Made by a program: the position numbers and the translations under genes
Part shown: in pieces, positions 32,864-45,419 of the stretch
How positions within the stretch are numbered: position 1 is the stretch's first letter
Layout of the letters: each line of letters begins with the position of its first letter
Notes under the pieces: model-generated
Database searches by the model: none
What the model was told of the DNA's origin: nothing
Seen by the model: the letters and a program-made list of their open reading frames with translations, nothing else
Origin: Branchiostoma lanceolatum
Taxonomy: Eukaryota > Chordata > Leptocardii > Amphioxiformes > Branchiostomatidae
DNA length: 64,000 bases
Assembly (NCBI RefSeq): GCF_035083965.1
Contig: NC_089735.1
Location: forward strand, 5,358,001-5,422,000
Direction of reading: 5' to 3'

Positions 32864-35800
32864 ATGTATCGGTGGTCAGTTGTCTGCGTTCTTCTCTGTG
32901 TGCTGGGACACTGTGGTAAGTCACGGGTAACTAGCGTGGGTTTTCATACTACAAGGTACAGTTAGCTGGCAAACCTTTGTGACCTACATTTTTCGACCCT
33001 AAGCTTGACGCAGCGTCACAAGGTAATGGTATGGTATACAGTATACTGCCTCGTTCGTCCAGACCCTTGTAGTGTATGGTGCCACATATATAGGGCAGCA
33101 AGCTTCCTTGCTTGCTGTTTCAGTGGCAGGGTATATCTTCACACTTCAGGGAGGCACCTCCTCGAACAACTGACCCCCAGTTTACGTCCCTTCCGAGATG
33201 CCCTTCCTAGGATTGAACCGGGGTCTCCCAGTTACGAAACAGCACTATATTTAAAGCATGCACTGCGGGTAGCACAAACCTTAACATGCAAACACTTTTC
33301 CTCTATCTTACTGCATTACCACGAGTTTGTCACACATAGGACGGTGTTACAGTTCTATACCAAAATCAATCCGTTTTAGCATCCAATCATCTAATGTCAA
33401 ATTTACGTAGACGCCCGTTCACGTATGAATCTGCATAGCACAGTTATACTAGTGCTCATGAAGCAGCACGATCTTGTCTATTTACGAAATTTTTCGTCTG
33501 TAGCATCTGCGCATGTGCAACCCAGGGAGATCAGCAAACAAGCCTTCTCCATCCACACTAATGAAGTGCAGGATTTGAAGCAGGTAAGGGATTTACAAGG
33601 AAAGAAATTACAAAAAGTGACAAATTTGTCGTTTTTACGTGTTCATTGTTGTGTTGGATCACAGTTTAATCTCTAACTCAGTCAGCACTGAATGCCAGGA
33701 GAAAACATATTGATAGAATAAAAAAGGTTCCGCGTTGTAATAGTTTCGCGGTACCGGTAGTTTGATGTTGACCTGCGAAATCACGCCAATATTTTCTCAG
33801 ATCATGGTGCTACCTCAGATATATTTAAGTGGTCGTTATACGTCCTTATCATATATCCTTTTATATGACGTATACTATTAGTATTACGGTTACGTTTCCT
33901 AAATGGAGCAAAGAAAAATATATTCAAATCTTGTTGCTGTGCATCATTAAAATGTCAGTACAATTAGACATATTTCATACGTTTTCTTGTTTCTTCCCAC
34001 CTTTCTGTCAGTGTTTGGAGTGCCTGAGTTTGGGAGAAGCGGTGCGAGCGGAGCTGTCCAAAAGCGCCACCCAGCAGTTCATAATGAAACTGCTGGAGAA
34101 GGCATGCATGCTCCTGCCTACAGCCGAAAGCGCCCAGGTGATTAAAGGTCTATTTCCACTAGGATAAACATTTTCGCGTATTTCTGAATAATCAAAAGGA
34201 AATTCTATGGTCCTTTAACGGTCAGAAATACATACCGCAAGTATAAACGCAACGATATATATTACTTTCTAAGACTAAGAGAAAGAAAATCAGCCGCCCC
34301 CATACTGACATTAAATAGCATTGGGACGTTCACGCTAAAATCATTATCGAACTACTTAGATTAAGATGATCTTTGAAATACGTTCTTACTTCCACACTGT
34401 TTCTTTTGGGAGCACACTTCAATGTAAACGCACATGACATAAATTTGTATTGCATTGATTAATTTGCAAGATTTCCTCTTCGGCAGCGGTCTGTAGATGC
34501 CCTCTCAGTAACATATCTATGCATCCCCCACCCCCGATTGGATGTGACACACATGTGTTATTCTCTCCTATTATCAAAGTGCCTCCCTTGATCTACTGGC
34601 ACGCCTTGAGGAAGGTACAGGCGACTTTAGGGTCCAGGGTTTGCGAGTTCACATACAACGATTTATATCCCTGTCTTTCCCCGCAGTGTTTGAGCACGCT
34701 TGATAACGTAGGCCCGATGTTCATGGCGTACTTGATTGAAAAGCTGGAGCCGGCAGCAGTCTGTCGGGACTTGGGTATCTGTGACGCTTCAGGTGAGGCT
34801 GGAGACATTTGAAACAGATGCCGTCCTTTTTTTTTTTTTTTTTTGCTCCTCGAAGGGTTGTATACACGCTCAAGTGTGCATATCTTTCGTGTCAATCAGT
34901 GAAGCGTTAAGTAATTTGCAGGTTTCGTGGTCTTGCCAGGGATGTGTACTGCCAGTACTGTTACTCATGCAAGCAATGTATCCGAGCAACAAGCTGATAA
35001 CTACTGAACACATATATTTCTAATTTCTTCCCACTTAGGAAGTGCGCTGGCTAGAAAACACAGTAATAACTTCAAGGTGAGTTAAGAACGATTGTTTTGT
35101 TCCATATGTACCAATTCAATTTATGTATCAACAACCATAGTAAGGGGACAAACCATTGTAGATCAATTACAAAGATAAGAATATGTAGCCATAAATTGAA
35201 CATTGAAGCTGGAAGGTATCGTAAAATTCCCCGTGATCAAAGGTTTTGTCCATTCTGCCCAAATGAGATTGAAGATGAACGTCACTTAATCATGAAGTGT
35301 CCAAGATATGAGGATAAACGCTCAAAGCCATTCACTTTTATCTCCGCTTGTTCAAATGAATCAATGCGCTCCGTTCTGTCGATAGATTCAATTACATACT
35401 CGGAGGTGATCATCTCTACTGTGTACTGATAGGTATATACATCAAAGAATGTTTGGACATTAGAACAAGCAATGTATAAGTATATGACATGTGATATTTC
35501 GATATGTTGCTCTATCCCATATGATTGTGTGTAATCAAACTCATTTGTATGCACCTATTCGTTTGTATGTATGTATGTATGTATGTATGTATGTATGTAT
35601 GTATGTAGTAGACCTTACGAAAGTCGCTGTGCTTTTGTTGTGTCAATAAAGATCTTGTATAATCACGCGGGTTGCTGTTTCAAACAGTGAACGTATGTTT
35701 GCAAGTCGAGGCATATTTATATAAAAACGAGTACGTGTGTTGAAAACCCACTAATTACAGTCTTCCTCTGCTTCCCAAAAAAAGTCAAACCCAAAACATT

Positions 35801-36656
35801 GTATTCCGTAGCAGTTCTTATTAAAATAGCCCGTTGTCCCACTTCTCACCATTGTTATGCTGCACTATCTGTATGATTTTTCCAAATACTGTTACATGTT
35901 GCAATATTAGTCGCCTCGGGCAAAAACTCGTCACTGTAAGTGAAACGCGCCATTCTTGTAAAATCTTGAAGATTTAATTTTTCTCCCATATCCGTGTCCT
36001 GTCAGGGCACGAACGTGACGATTGAGTGCCACCTGTGTGAGATGCTGGTCAGCGCTGTGAAGGACGAGGTGGACAGTTATCAGGTTAGTTGAAGTCATAC
36101 ATACTAAGGACATCCACCCGTTTTTGATTGTGAATATATAGATATATTCATACAGGCGTCAAATAGAGATTTACTTTGTATCATTTAACAGCTCAGCTTT
36201 GCCCTTTCTGTGGGGTTCTGACATACAGAAGAAGAAGTTAATTGCGCGACAATTGTAGCTGGTACAATGTATGGCAACTTACGTACATGAAAATTAAACT
36301 ACATGTATTGCTAATTGTTGACAAATATAGAGAACTAATCTAATCTATGACTGGCAGTAAAATAGTCTATAGAGTAATGTACATGCTTACACTCTAGAAT
36401 ACAATATGTTGGTAACAGTATGCTGTGTCAGGAATGTATGATATTGTCTCGTTTTTGCACAGAGTTATATACAAAATTAACAGATAGATCACTTTGTGGC
36501 TCAATCTGAACCCCCCCCCCCTCCCCTCTTACAGTGGTACATCAAGGGCTTCATGGATGACTTCTGTGCGCGCCTGCCGGTGATCGTGCAGCCCGAGGTA
36601 CGTCTTATCGTTATTACCTCCTTAAAAAATGGAGGTTATATTTTCAACATCAGCGT

Positions 36657-36699
<43 letters not shown>

Positions 36700-36772
36700 T
36701 GTATGTGTTCATGTGTGCATGTGTTCATGTGTGTGTGTGTGTGTGTGTCTCTCTGTGTGTGTGTGTATGTGT

Positions 36773-36822
<50 letters not shown>

Positions 36823-37088
36823 TCTCCCCAGTCATCTTGTGTGCCAGATCTAAGACTAATTGGAATTAAGATGCGAGTAATTTTCCCAGAATTTCACGAT
36901 GAGAGGCATGAATGGTAGATCATATTCTATACTGCTTTCACAGAAGTGGACGACGAGACTAATACTTCTCCATGTTTTGTCCCCAGTGTCAGAAGATGGT
37001 GGACGAGAAGTACCCTGACGTCGTGAAGATTATAGACCAAATCCTGGACCCTCAAGTCGCCTGTACCGCCCTCAAGGCGTGTCAGTAG
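32864..37088 (+). CDS. Saposin-domain secretory protein 2 (8 exons, 214 aa)
   Basis: A SAPLIP with a signal peptide (about 1-17, MYRWSVVCVLLCVLGHC) and two complete saposin-B domains, each with the canonical six cysteines: C45, C48, C76, C87, C112, C118 and C142, C145, C171, C182, C207, C213. These should form the usual C1-C6, C2-C5, C3-C4 disulfides. Exons: 32864-32915, 33504-33583, 34012-34137, 34687-34792, 35039-35076, 36006-36083, 36535-36597, 36987-37088. Exon number and phases are the same as in the gene just upstream, and ATQQF in domain 1 echoes its STQQF, so the two are tandem duplicates. One N-glycosylation sequon (NVT) precedes domain 2. Unlike vertebrate prosaposin, which has four domains flanked by saposin-A motifs, it has only two. 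A lysosomal activator or an antimicrobial role is possible; the sequence does not decide. Confidence 0.86.
33065..33250 (-). mobile_element. tRNA-derived SINE, family 2, minus strand (5'-truncated)
   Basis: In SAPLIP2 intron 1. On the minus strand it reads GGGAGACCCCGGTTCAATCC (B box), GGAAGGGCATCTC, AAGGGACGTAAACTGGGGGTC, GAGGAGGTGCC, ATATACCCTGCCACTGAAACAGCAAG and TGCCCTATAT. These are the family 2 blocks seen at 59568 and 62020, in order. The A-box end (GTAGCTCAA) is missing. Confidence 0.75.
35110..35662 (+). mobile_element. 5'-truncated non-LTR retrotransposon 3' end
   Basis: In SAPLIP2 intron 5. An open frame (about 35097-35429) encodes the C-terminal segment typical of LINE reverse transcriptases: HKLNIEAGRYRKIPRDQR followed by a zinc-binding C-x2-C-x8-H-x4-C (FCPFCPNEIEDERHLIMKCP). 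The 3' UTR ends with a (TATG)n run at 35565-35610, then GTCGCTGTGCTTTTG and AATAAAGATCTTG. The endonuclease and catalytic RT domains are absent. Clade not determined. Confidence 0.78.
35740..35936. repeat. Dispersed non-coding repeat, family R1, copy 2
   Basis: In SAPLIP2 intron 5, directly after the LINE fragment. Collinear with 4728-4946 (see the blocks listed there). Best pair of the three copies. Confidence 0.6.
36658..36819 (+). repeat. (TG)n microsatellite
   Basis: About 160 bp of TG dinucleotides interrupted by TGTGAGTGTATG, TTCATG and TCTCTC, in SAPLIP2 intron 7. Translated Val/Cys runs here are artefacts. Confidence 0.97.
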
Positions 37089-39084
37089 AACGAGGGAGGC
37101 ACTTTGATAATACGAGAGAACATGACACATGTGCAAACGAAATTCAATGGGGTGGGGTGCACAAGGGCTTAGAGGGCATCTACAGACCGCTGGCGATGAG
37201 GAGTATTAGAAAGAGAGACGTGTTACTCACTGTAATCCCTATCTCAAGATATCACTGACATGTTCCTAAAGCTGGGTATCTAAATACAATGTAAAACTGG
37301 AGACCAGCGTTTGCAGTTGAAAATACATACAAACTTACGTTGAAGTGATCTCAGCCTTTCTTTCTCCAATTGTCTCAACTAGAAATGATGTACTATGTCT
37401 ACAAATACATGATTGATTGATTAGCATTCAGACGTACTCTGTCAAGCACATGCATAGATCAACAGGATTAGAATATCCCTAATTCTTTTGCGTTGACCAT
37501 CAAGTTTCTTGCTCACGGGAAGGAGTGCTGGAATCGCGATTTAGTCAGGATAGTCTTCTATGACTGTTAAGTAATTTTGACCCCCCCCCCCCCCCCCACC
37601 CCCCTTTTTTGCTTTCACCAGCGAAATATATTCATTGAGCGACTGCAAACGGTTGGTTCTGACTCTTCGGAATTGCCACACGTCCAGCGCAAGTTTTCTT
37701 GTTGACGTTTTCCAGCGAGAATAAAGTCGGTAGGTGTCGTTGCAAACGAGCGAGGTCGTTGCCACACACCACACAAAGGCCATTGTTTGAACAAGAATGA
37801 AGAATTCTGTTTCACAGTACGAGCAAATACCTGGAAAAGAAATCTCCGTTGTAATGGGGTTCAAGAATTTTTGTAACCCCCTTTTTACCCACTTCAAAAG
37901 GCGATTATTATGTTGTTTTTCTTCCGGCCAGGTGTGGATATAAATCTCCAAAGATTTGAACGCACACCTGCACCGCGTGGTCCTGCTGTCGTCTGCGTTG
38001 TCATGGGAACGAAATAAGGGGTCCTTTGAACATTTTATAAACGCTAGGACTAAAAAGATTTCTTTGCTAAATTTCCCGTTACAAATCCATGAAATGTTTC
38101 TTCTTGACAGAGATTAGTATCATTAGATACAGTAGTTGTCTTTGAGGTTCGCCATTTTGATTTGGGACTTAGTGAAACGATTCATAACTTTTCTGTTTCC
38201 CATATAGTCTTAGTTATGGACAGAAAAAGTTTGATTATGGGGAATCATCTTCTCTAGAGGTGTAATTTTATCTACAACAAAAACACTAAATTTAGTGTGA
38301 TCCGGCTGGAAGTTGTTAACACAGGGATAGAGGTCATCCAAATAGGGCATGACCGGTCATTGGTCCGTAAGAAAGGCAAAATTAGAAAGAAAAAAAAAAC
38401 GAAGTACTTATCCATTCTGCAATTGCCGAGTGAAATAATTGGTGGTATTCTCCCTTTTCGGGGTATGGCTCAAGTGTTCCCCTGGCTTTGATTTTATTGA
38501 ATCGCATCCAAAAACAGATCTATTCCATTCAAAGAACGCGGTTACATAAGCAATATAGACCTGTATGACGTGACTTCTGAAAGCCTATTTCAAGTGTAGT
38601 CTAAAAATACCATTTTCAATCGCTCTTTATGTTGCATGCTCTATGTTTAAAGGCTTCAGGATTTAGCAGTGACGTAAATAGTACAATAACAACTTGTATG
38701 TAAGGCAAATTAGAAGATATGAAGGATGCGGGACTATTATCAGATTAGTTATGTGGATGAGAAACGTTGAGTAGACACATTGGATATACCAAGGAGGTTA
38801 AAATCAGGAACCCCGTTGGAGCTGCGCCCTCTTGTGGCCAACATTACAAGTGCAACTTTTCCATTTTGGTCCTGTCTTTTCCTGTTGATGGAACCTCTTT
38901 GTACGGTACGTAACGCCACGCCACAATACATATGACCGCATATTTACTTGACTTTTCTACAATCATCGCTCAAGTCTTCTTGCACGCCGGGGGTTACATG
39001 AAGAATGCCATCTAAAATCTATCTCTACGAATATAGTTTTGCAAACGTATAGCTCACATAGCCTACCACTGAGAGTCGCGTTGA

Positions 39085-39280
39085 GATGGTCACCGTAGGG
39101 TCAAAAGATCGAGAGGAAGACCGAGGGAGACGTGGAGACGCAGTGTGGAGAGAGAGGTAAAGAGAAGAGGCTTCTCCCTGAACGAGGCTCCCAGTATTGC
39201 GGCAGACCGGTGAAGATGGAGGGACTTCCTAAAGCCTCATGCGCCACATGGCTCAGAAGAGGATTGAGTGAGTGAGTGAT
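39085..39280 (+). mobile_element. Decayed non-LTR retrotransposon tail (RTE-like)
   Basis: One frame reads RSRGRPRETWRRSVEREVKR, then SLNEAPSIAADR, a stop, and RWRDFLK. This is the familiar C-terminal motif of RTE-type and related reverse transcriptases (RGRPR-TWRR...A-DR-RW). It ends in GAGTGAGTGAGTGA, a short-repeat tail typical of such elements. One in-frame TGA and a frameshift show it is dead. Confidence 0.65.
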
Positions 39281-39334
39281 AGCTCATGCGAAGTCTTGAA
39301 GAAAAGTCATTTTCCATCAAAGCTATCTACCACT

Positions 39335-39540
39335 CAAAAATCACGACTATAGCATGTCCGGAACCGGAATTTCTGCTGCAGTAAAGTACAAAGCCACCAG
39401 GAGGCCCCGTCGAACTTGACCTTCGTCTACAAAAGGATGTTTAATCCTTGGTTTTCCCGACCCCTATCCACATTCTAAATACCATAAGGATCCATAGTAT
39501 TACATACACGTACACAGCTTCTCGAGGTAAGCTGTCTACA
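39335..39540 (+). repeat. Dispersed repeat, family R3, copy 2
   Basis: Collinear with 13740-14035: AAATCACGACTATAGC-TGTCC, TTCTGCTGCAGT, CCAGGAGGCCCC, GAACTTGACCTTCGT, ATCCACAT and AATACCATAAGGATCCAT. Diverged. Confidence 0.45.
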
Positions 39541-42500
39541 ACAAACACACACCGCCGGCACCCAAAAAAAATTGTTTTTGGGTGAAGGTAAAAATCTATT
39601 TGAAAGCCATTGCTCTGGAATTGAGCACAAATGGTGATCACGTGTACAGGCAGCGTTGATGACCATACTTCAGCCGTAATACCCATCTTGAGCAGGTATT
39701 GTTCTGGGTAAGAAGGCAGCCGAGCCTTATCGGAAGTCTTGTCTTTAGCTTGCATGCTTGAGGTGCGGAAAACCCTTTGGTTTAGGATGAATTCATATAA
39801 ATATCCCCCAGCTGTAAACATAGCACGACGTTCGTGATAACTTCTGTCCACCCGATAATTACTCGAGGCCAGCTGGGCGGCCTTGAGGGAGAGGATGCAG
39901 TGCGAAAGTGATGACGGTGAATAGTTTGCTGTTGTTCTTCTGCTTAGTTCGCGATATTGCTGTTGATAACTATATTCAGTATGTAACGTGCTTGCTTGCT
40001 TGCTAAATCCGCCCATGTGTACAACATAGACTATACAGTATCACCCTAATAATTGTGGATGTATAGGCTAAAAACATACTCTTCGAATGGTGTCTTAGTC
40101 TCTACTAATAAAGTGCGACAAATGCCATCCGACGAAGGTGACCGCGTCTTCACACAGGTTCCATAATTACTGTTTACTTAACTTTCTGGAATATTTCTCA
40201 TTCCACAAAAGCAACACTCTAAAAACACTAATCACAGGTGTTGACATCTGTTTGACACTAGTAAACAAAGTGGGCATATTTCTCAGGTTATGTTCGTACC
40301 TGGGCATTTTAAGTCGCTACGAGCAGGACACTTTTGGTCGCATTTCAAAAGCTGCTACGTTGCGTATCCAGTTCGAAACATTTTTCAATAAGACACGGTT
40401 GAATATGTTTAAGATCTCTTGTTTCCAAAACTATAAATTCACAGTTCTCGTCACGTAGTTGACCGTCACACAAGCAAGGCATGTCGGGACGGTCATGGGC
40501 CGTAAGTTTTATGTATCCCATCATGCCATGCAGGGAAAGGATATATCCGGAGTTGACTAGCTAACATGGCTAATGACAGTTTGTTTCAGAAGTATTCAAT
40601 GTCTATAAAAACGCTTATTGCAAGTACACGACCGAGGGCTAATTACAAGTACATCTATATAGATAGATAAGAATGATAGATAAACTTTATTAAGAACTAT
40701 AACGTTATGCAAGTATACTTCCTATGTTATATTACATTCTAAAAACATAAATCGAGCTAGTTTTGTTGGGTTTGACTCCTTCTTTTGAGGCAATGGAAGA
40801 CGAATGGCAAGCCTTCTCGCCGACTGACATCTGACAGACACAGCCCCCCAGACGACTGATGACAATGATATGATATGTAACAGAGCTTTCTTCCCCGGTG
40901 CAGACCGCATAATTAACTGGAGACAGTTTCTTTACGCACATCGCACCGGATGATTAGAACGTTCCGGCGGCATGCCACGTGACACGTTACCATGGAGACG
41001 AAACCTTCCGTTGCATGGACATATTTGACGGGTTTGGGATTTTTGAGGAATAGTTGCTGCACTCGTCATTATTTCATTTCTATATCTATTTCTACATTTA
41101 GATTTAACTGTAGATTCTAAAAACACCCTTTGAAAGAGTTAACGTTATTTATGCTTCCAACCTTTGCTAAAACGTCATATTGTTATCCTTACATTTGAGT
41201 AACAGCAACTATATAGAGCACAAGAATAGCTTTGTATACATCACTACGAATAAAAAGATACAATATGGTAAAACTGGTGTCTTCTGGTTAGTTACCGACA
41301 TTGGGACAACCCCGGTGGATAGCCTTGACCCTGTTATATGGTGGATTTAGTCCGTTGTGCAGTCCGACTGTACCCGTGGGTTATAAATGTTTGTGTTAAG
41401 TGTGTTCTCAGTCGAGGTGTCGCCGGGGTCATCACGGGTCACGGGTCCCATGTTAGTTGTCAATTTGTCAACGTCAGTCCTCTCGCCCTTACCTGGGCGC
41501 CATGCCTGACCTGGGCGCCAAAACTCACCGCAGGTATGGCCCCGTCACTTGGCACTCTGAGATACTGCAGACCACGTCTGAACAACACAACACGGACAAC
41601 GATGTCGGAACAGAACACAATCGTCAGATTGTCAGCAGCGACGGATAATTAGTTATAAGGAGTGGTAAAATAGATTTCATGGCGCCAGAGTGAAACATGC
41701 GTTATGTCATCTTCCTGAACGTCGGATATGACGCTTTTTTTTTCTCTCTATCGTCTGTTTTGGACAATGGGAGAAACGTGCAGTGTCACAAGGCATTGGG
41801 ATGAGATTCGTGGCATTAGAAGATACTGTTTTTCAAAATCATGTCAGTTATCATCAGATTGAACGTTAGAAACATATAGTATTGTAACGAATATTTCTGT
41901 GGAAAAACACAAGGAATCTAAGAACATTGAGTGAACTGAATCTGTCAAAAATGTTGATTATTTGTTGTTAAAAGGTCCACCGATTTTCAACAGGATGTTA
42001 GAAATGAGACAAATATGCAGGTGAGGTAATGTAAATAATACAGCGTCCTCTTGTTTCTCTCTTGTGGCGCCAAAAACTGTCAGAAGACCAATCATACCCT
42101 AATGTGACGCACAACAGGCCGGTAGTTGAAACGGAACATTAATTAGTATGTTACAGTTCAGTCGATTATGCGGCAGACAAAAAAAGGTGCGCCTAGTGGT
42201 CTACTGTAATAAAGGAAATATTTCCGTCGCTTTTCTTTCTGTATCGAAAGATTAGATGCCCGTATTCTTTTTTTACTGGTTCTCTAGTGGTGTCAACTAA
42301 ATTTAACAAGAGTTATTCTGTGTTCTTTCTTGACTGTTCTTTTATTTCATTGTCATGTCCAAAGAAATTGTTTTTACCCAACATCTACTGTAAAAAAATC
42401 GTCTTCAGCTTGATAATTCATCACTGTAGTTCACTGTATGAGAGACAGTGGCTACCGTATATTTTCCGGTGATATTGTTGTAATTCACGTTGCACAACAT

Positions 42501-43799
42501 TGTACATTTTCATAGTCTCCCGATCAAATCTTTCCCGACTACTGTTTCTGACTCAGCTTCAATGGGCTTGTCACCCCAACAAGGTCCCGTGATATTTATG
42601 ACTCTCCTAGACTTCCTAAGGTCGGACATCAGTCAAAGTTACGATGCATGATCGTTCCGGACATTGGGTAATAAGTGCCCCCCTCCCCACCCACAAGTTC
42701 CGCTGGGCCCTTGACAGATCGTTGACTGTGTGTTTCATGATTATAGGTTAAATCGACTCGCCTTTTCGCCGGGAGCATTTCCTGCGTATCTGGCTAATAT
42801 AATATCTCCTGTTTACGAAAGGACGGTTGATCGGAATAATGATAGGGTTTGGTCAGGTTAAAAACTGTCATTTACCCTTGAGGACAGACAATGTGGAGTT
42901 CTGTTTGTGATAAGCATTTTAGATTTCAAGCTTGTGAAGACCTAACCAATACAAAGATGTGAGGGAACACAAACAAATACATCTTACTAACACACGGTAA
43001 TACTCAGCTAAAATAAGAAATTGTATAGAATAACGAAATTATGAAAAATTATGACAAGCAATAACGAAAAGCAAGATGAAAGAAAACTAAGAAAAAAAAT
43101 GCTCTGGGAAGAACAACAAAAGTTAGTTCGGCAGAAGAAAATTTCGCCCACCCTCCTAAACACGACTCTGTATTCTTCATATTCAAGGTGGGTAATGTTT
43201 TGATGTTTTGTCTGCTCATAATTTACAGTAAGAATATCTTACACGGATGCTTTTTTATGCTTTTTTTTTCAAAATCTAAATATACAGTAAACCATTGATG
43301 GCAATCGGCTGTGCCCACAGCGGAAATGCCCCCATTCTACCGTTACATGAGTAAGAAAACCTTCCTTCGGTAAAGTAAACAATGACAACATCGGCGGCAA
43401 CAAACGTTGTTGACCTCGCATCCATACGTGTGTGTTGACACACCAAACGAGCTACGTTTCTCGGAAAACAGCGAAATCTTCTCAGACAGACCGTCTGTCT
43501 TCTTACACGTCCACACATCAAACAAGAACAAGTACTGTTATCGGTCAGACGTTGACAACTTGCGATTGGTTGCGAATTAGTTGGCATCTAACACGTGACG
43601 GATTAGAAAGCCGACGGTTGACAAGGTCTAGGTACGATTGAAAACGATTGAGGACGAAGGTCATTTTATGTCTAGTCGTCCATTTTATGATAATAAAAGA
43701 AACTAATTATTTACAAACGTGTACAAAATACCTTCTTAACTCCCTACCTTCCCAACCATGAGGAATTCTAGCAGTTTCTACTACTAACGTTAGTGTTAA

Positions 43800-44012
43800 A
43801 ATGGGTGAACCCACATGTCATAGAAGAAGTGGGTAAATTTATCTTCCCTGGCTTCAAAAGAAGAGGTCAAATCTAACGAAACTCCCTTGATGTATACTAG
43901 TATGTTAGAATGTAGAAAATCATAGCAAGTGGTTCTCAGTATCATCGCATTTATCATCATTATATCAATATTATATATACTGGCGTTTAGCCTTCGGGTA
44001 TGTATTTGCAAT
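43800..44012. repeat. Dispersed non-coding repeat, family R1, copy 3
   Basis: The start (CCCACATGTCATAGAAGAAGTGGG, TCTTCCCTGGCTTCAAAAGAAGAGGTCAA) and the end (TAGCCTTCGGGTATGTATTTGCAA) align with 4728-4946. The middle is diverged. Confidence 0.45.
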
Positions 44013-44652
44013 AAACGTATTACCAAAAATGGACTTGTCGCCAGACGGTATTTCTGATAAAACGTTCAACTCATTTTTGTCTGTTTGGAAGATTTGTTGT
44101 TAATATAGTTGGAAACGTATTTAAGGAATGAATGAAAGACCGCTAGTGCTATTGCACATGGTGGTAACTGCGCAGAGGTATAATTACAGTGATATAAGAA
44201 TGTGGTATTTTACTTCATCTACAAGATCTATATTGTTATTAGCATGTGTAGGTTCAACTTCTTTTCGCTTCTTAAGACTGCTATAAATGTCAGGTTGAGC
44301 TTTGATATGATATCTAATCGCATAAGGAATATGGGGTTTGAATATCGAAAACTGGGGAACTACAGTTGCAATATTCATACTGTGTACAATCTGAAGATAA
44401 GTTCTATCTACTTTTAGCTTTTTTTCATCTAACTTCGATAATCATTTATATGTAATGTTGCCAGTAGTCAGATATAAAAGGTAGAAACGTCGCCTGATAT
44501 AGTAGCGGTATTTCAAACGTTGGTAAAATGATTGTCATTCGATCTCAATTTACAGACTCATGTATCCTAAGGCCTAAAAAGTCAGACGACCTCGTCGAGA
44601 ATTATCACATCAAAGAGACAGCTCAGTCGTTCTTTGTGAATGGTTTTCATGG

Positions 44653-44658
44653 TTTATT
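44653..44658 (-). terminator. Poly(A) signal candidate of Dkk
   Basis: AATAAA on the minus strand, about 760 bp past the Dkk stop codon. No nearer minus-strand canonical signal was seen, so a 3' UTR of about 0.8 kb is predicted. Confidence 0.45.
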
Positions 44659-45419
44659 GTCAACATAAAAAACACAGACTTCTGTACAAGTAAACCTCCG
44701 AACTCATTTAAATTACACAACGGGAGAGGGGAGAGTATTATTTACAAAGAGGCAATCATATCAAAATAAAGTTATCTGCAAGAGCACATCTAAATAAATA
44801 CAATCTAGATAAATAGATCTCGAGTATTTTGTAGTTTACACAGCGCCAACCGAGTCGAAACGTCCGCGCCCCACGCATATCGATGAATTTAGTGCGATCC
44901 GCACCGATAAAAGAGCATACAAAAAGTCAGCAGCAAACGTTGATACTTCTGAGGTATTCGGCCATGCGGAAACTTCCAAGCTGTCATTTGATTGATATTG
45001 TGATTACCATACTGCTTCCGGCAAAAAATTCTTCTCGCTTCCTTTACTCAATAGCGGCAACCTTCTAGAGTACATCACTAGAGCATTGGAACAATGATAG
45101 CCTATGACACTACAGACGAGGGTCGTCCGATACTTTTTCTATTATTTCAGTAGATCTGAGGGATTTTCTGACACATCGCTAATGACAGGGGCGGTATCCC
45201 TCAAAGTGACGGGGGATTAAACCCAGGGCAGATTTGTAACAGTTTACTGAGTCCGGTGTGTGCTTTGATGCGTCCGGTTGGGCCGAAATACGAGCGGGCG
45301 TCTTTCCCTGCTGCCTGCTGCTAGAGAACAACACTTGATATCTGTCCGATAAACTCCTGCGGGGGGTTACAAAACTTCCCAACGCCCAGGATAATAATGT
45401 CCGTCCCACGTGGGTTGTT

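Larger units (their letters stand above)
37089..44639. other. Intergenic region between SAPLIP2 and Dkk
   Basis: No confident gene. It contains a poly-C tract (about 37578-37597), a decayed reverse-transcriptase tail (39085-39280) and dispersed repeats (39335-39540 and 43800-44012). A 192-codon minus-strand frame at 39441-40016 overlaps a repeat and resembles nothing I know. A minus-strand stretch near 37630-37850 is exon-like but unrecognised. 40500-43700 is AT-rich and appears empty. Confidence 0.55.

Noticed and set aside
36496-36918. 140-codon frame with long Val/Cys runs
   Set aside because: Starts in a real exon (36535-36597) but most of it is the (TG)n microsatellite past the splice donor.
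39441-40016. 191-aa minus-strand open frame, one of the longest in the window
   Set aside because: Overlaps a dispersed repeat, shows no domain or exon signals, and reads as non-coding composition; kept as unexplained sequence.
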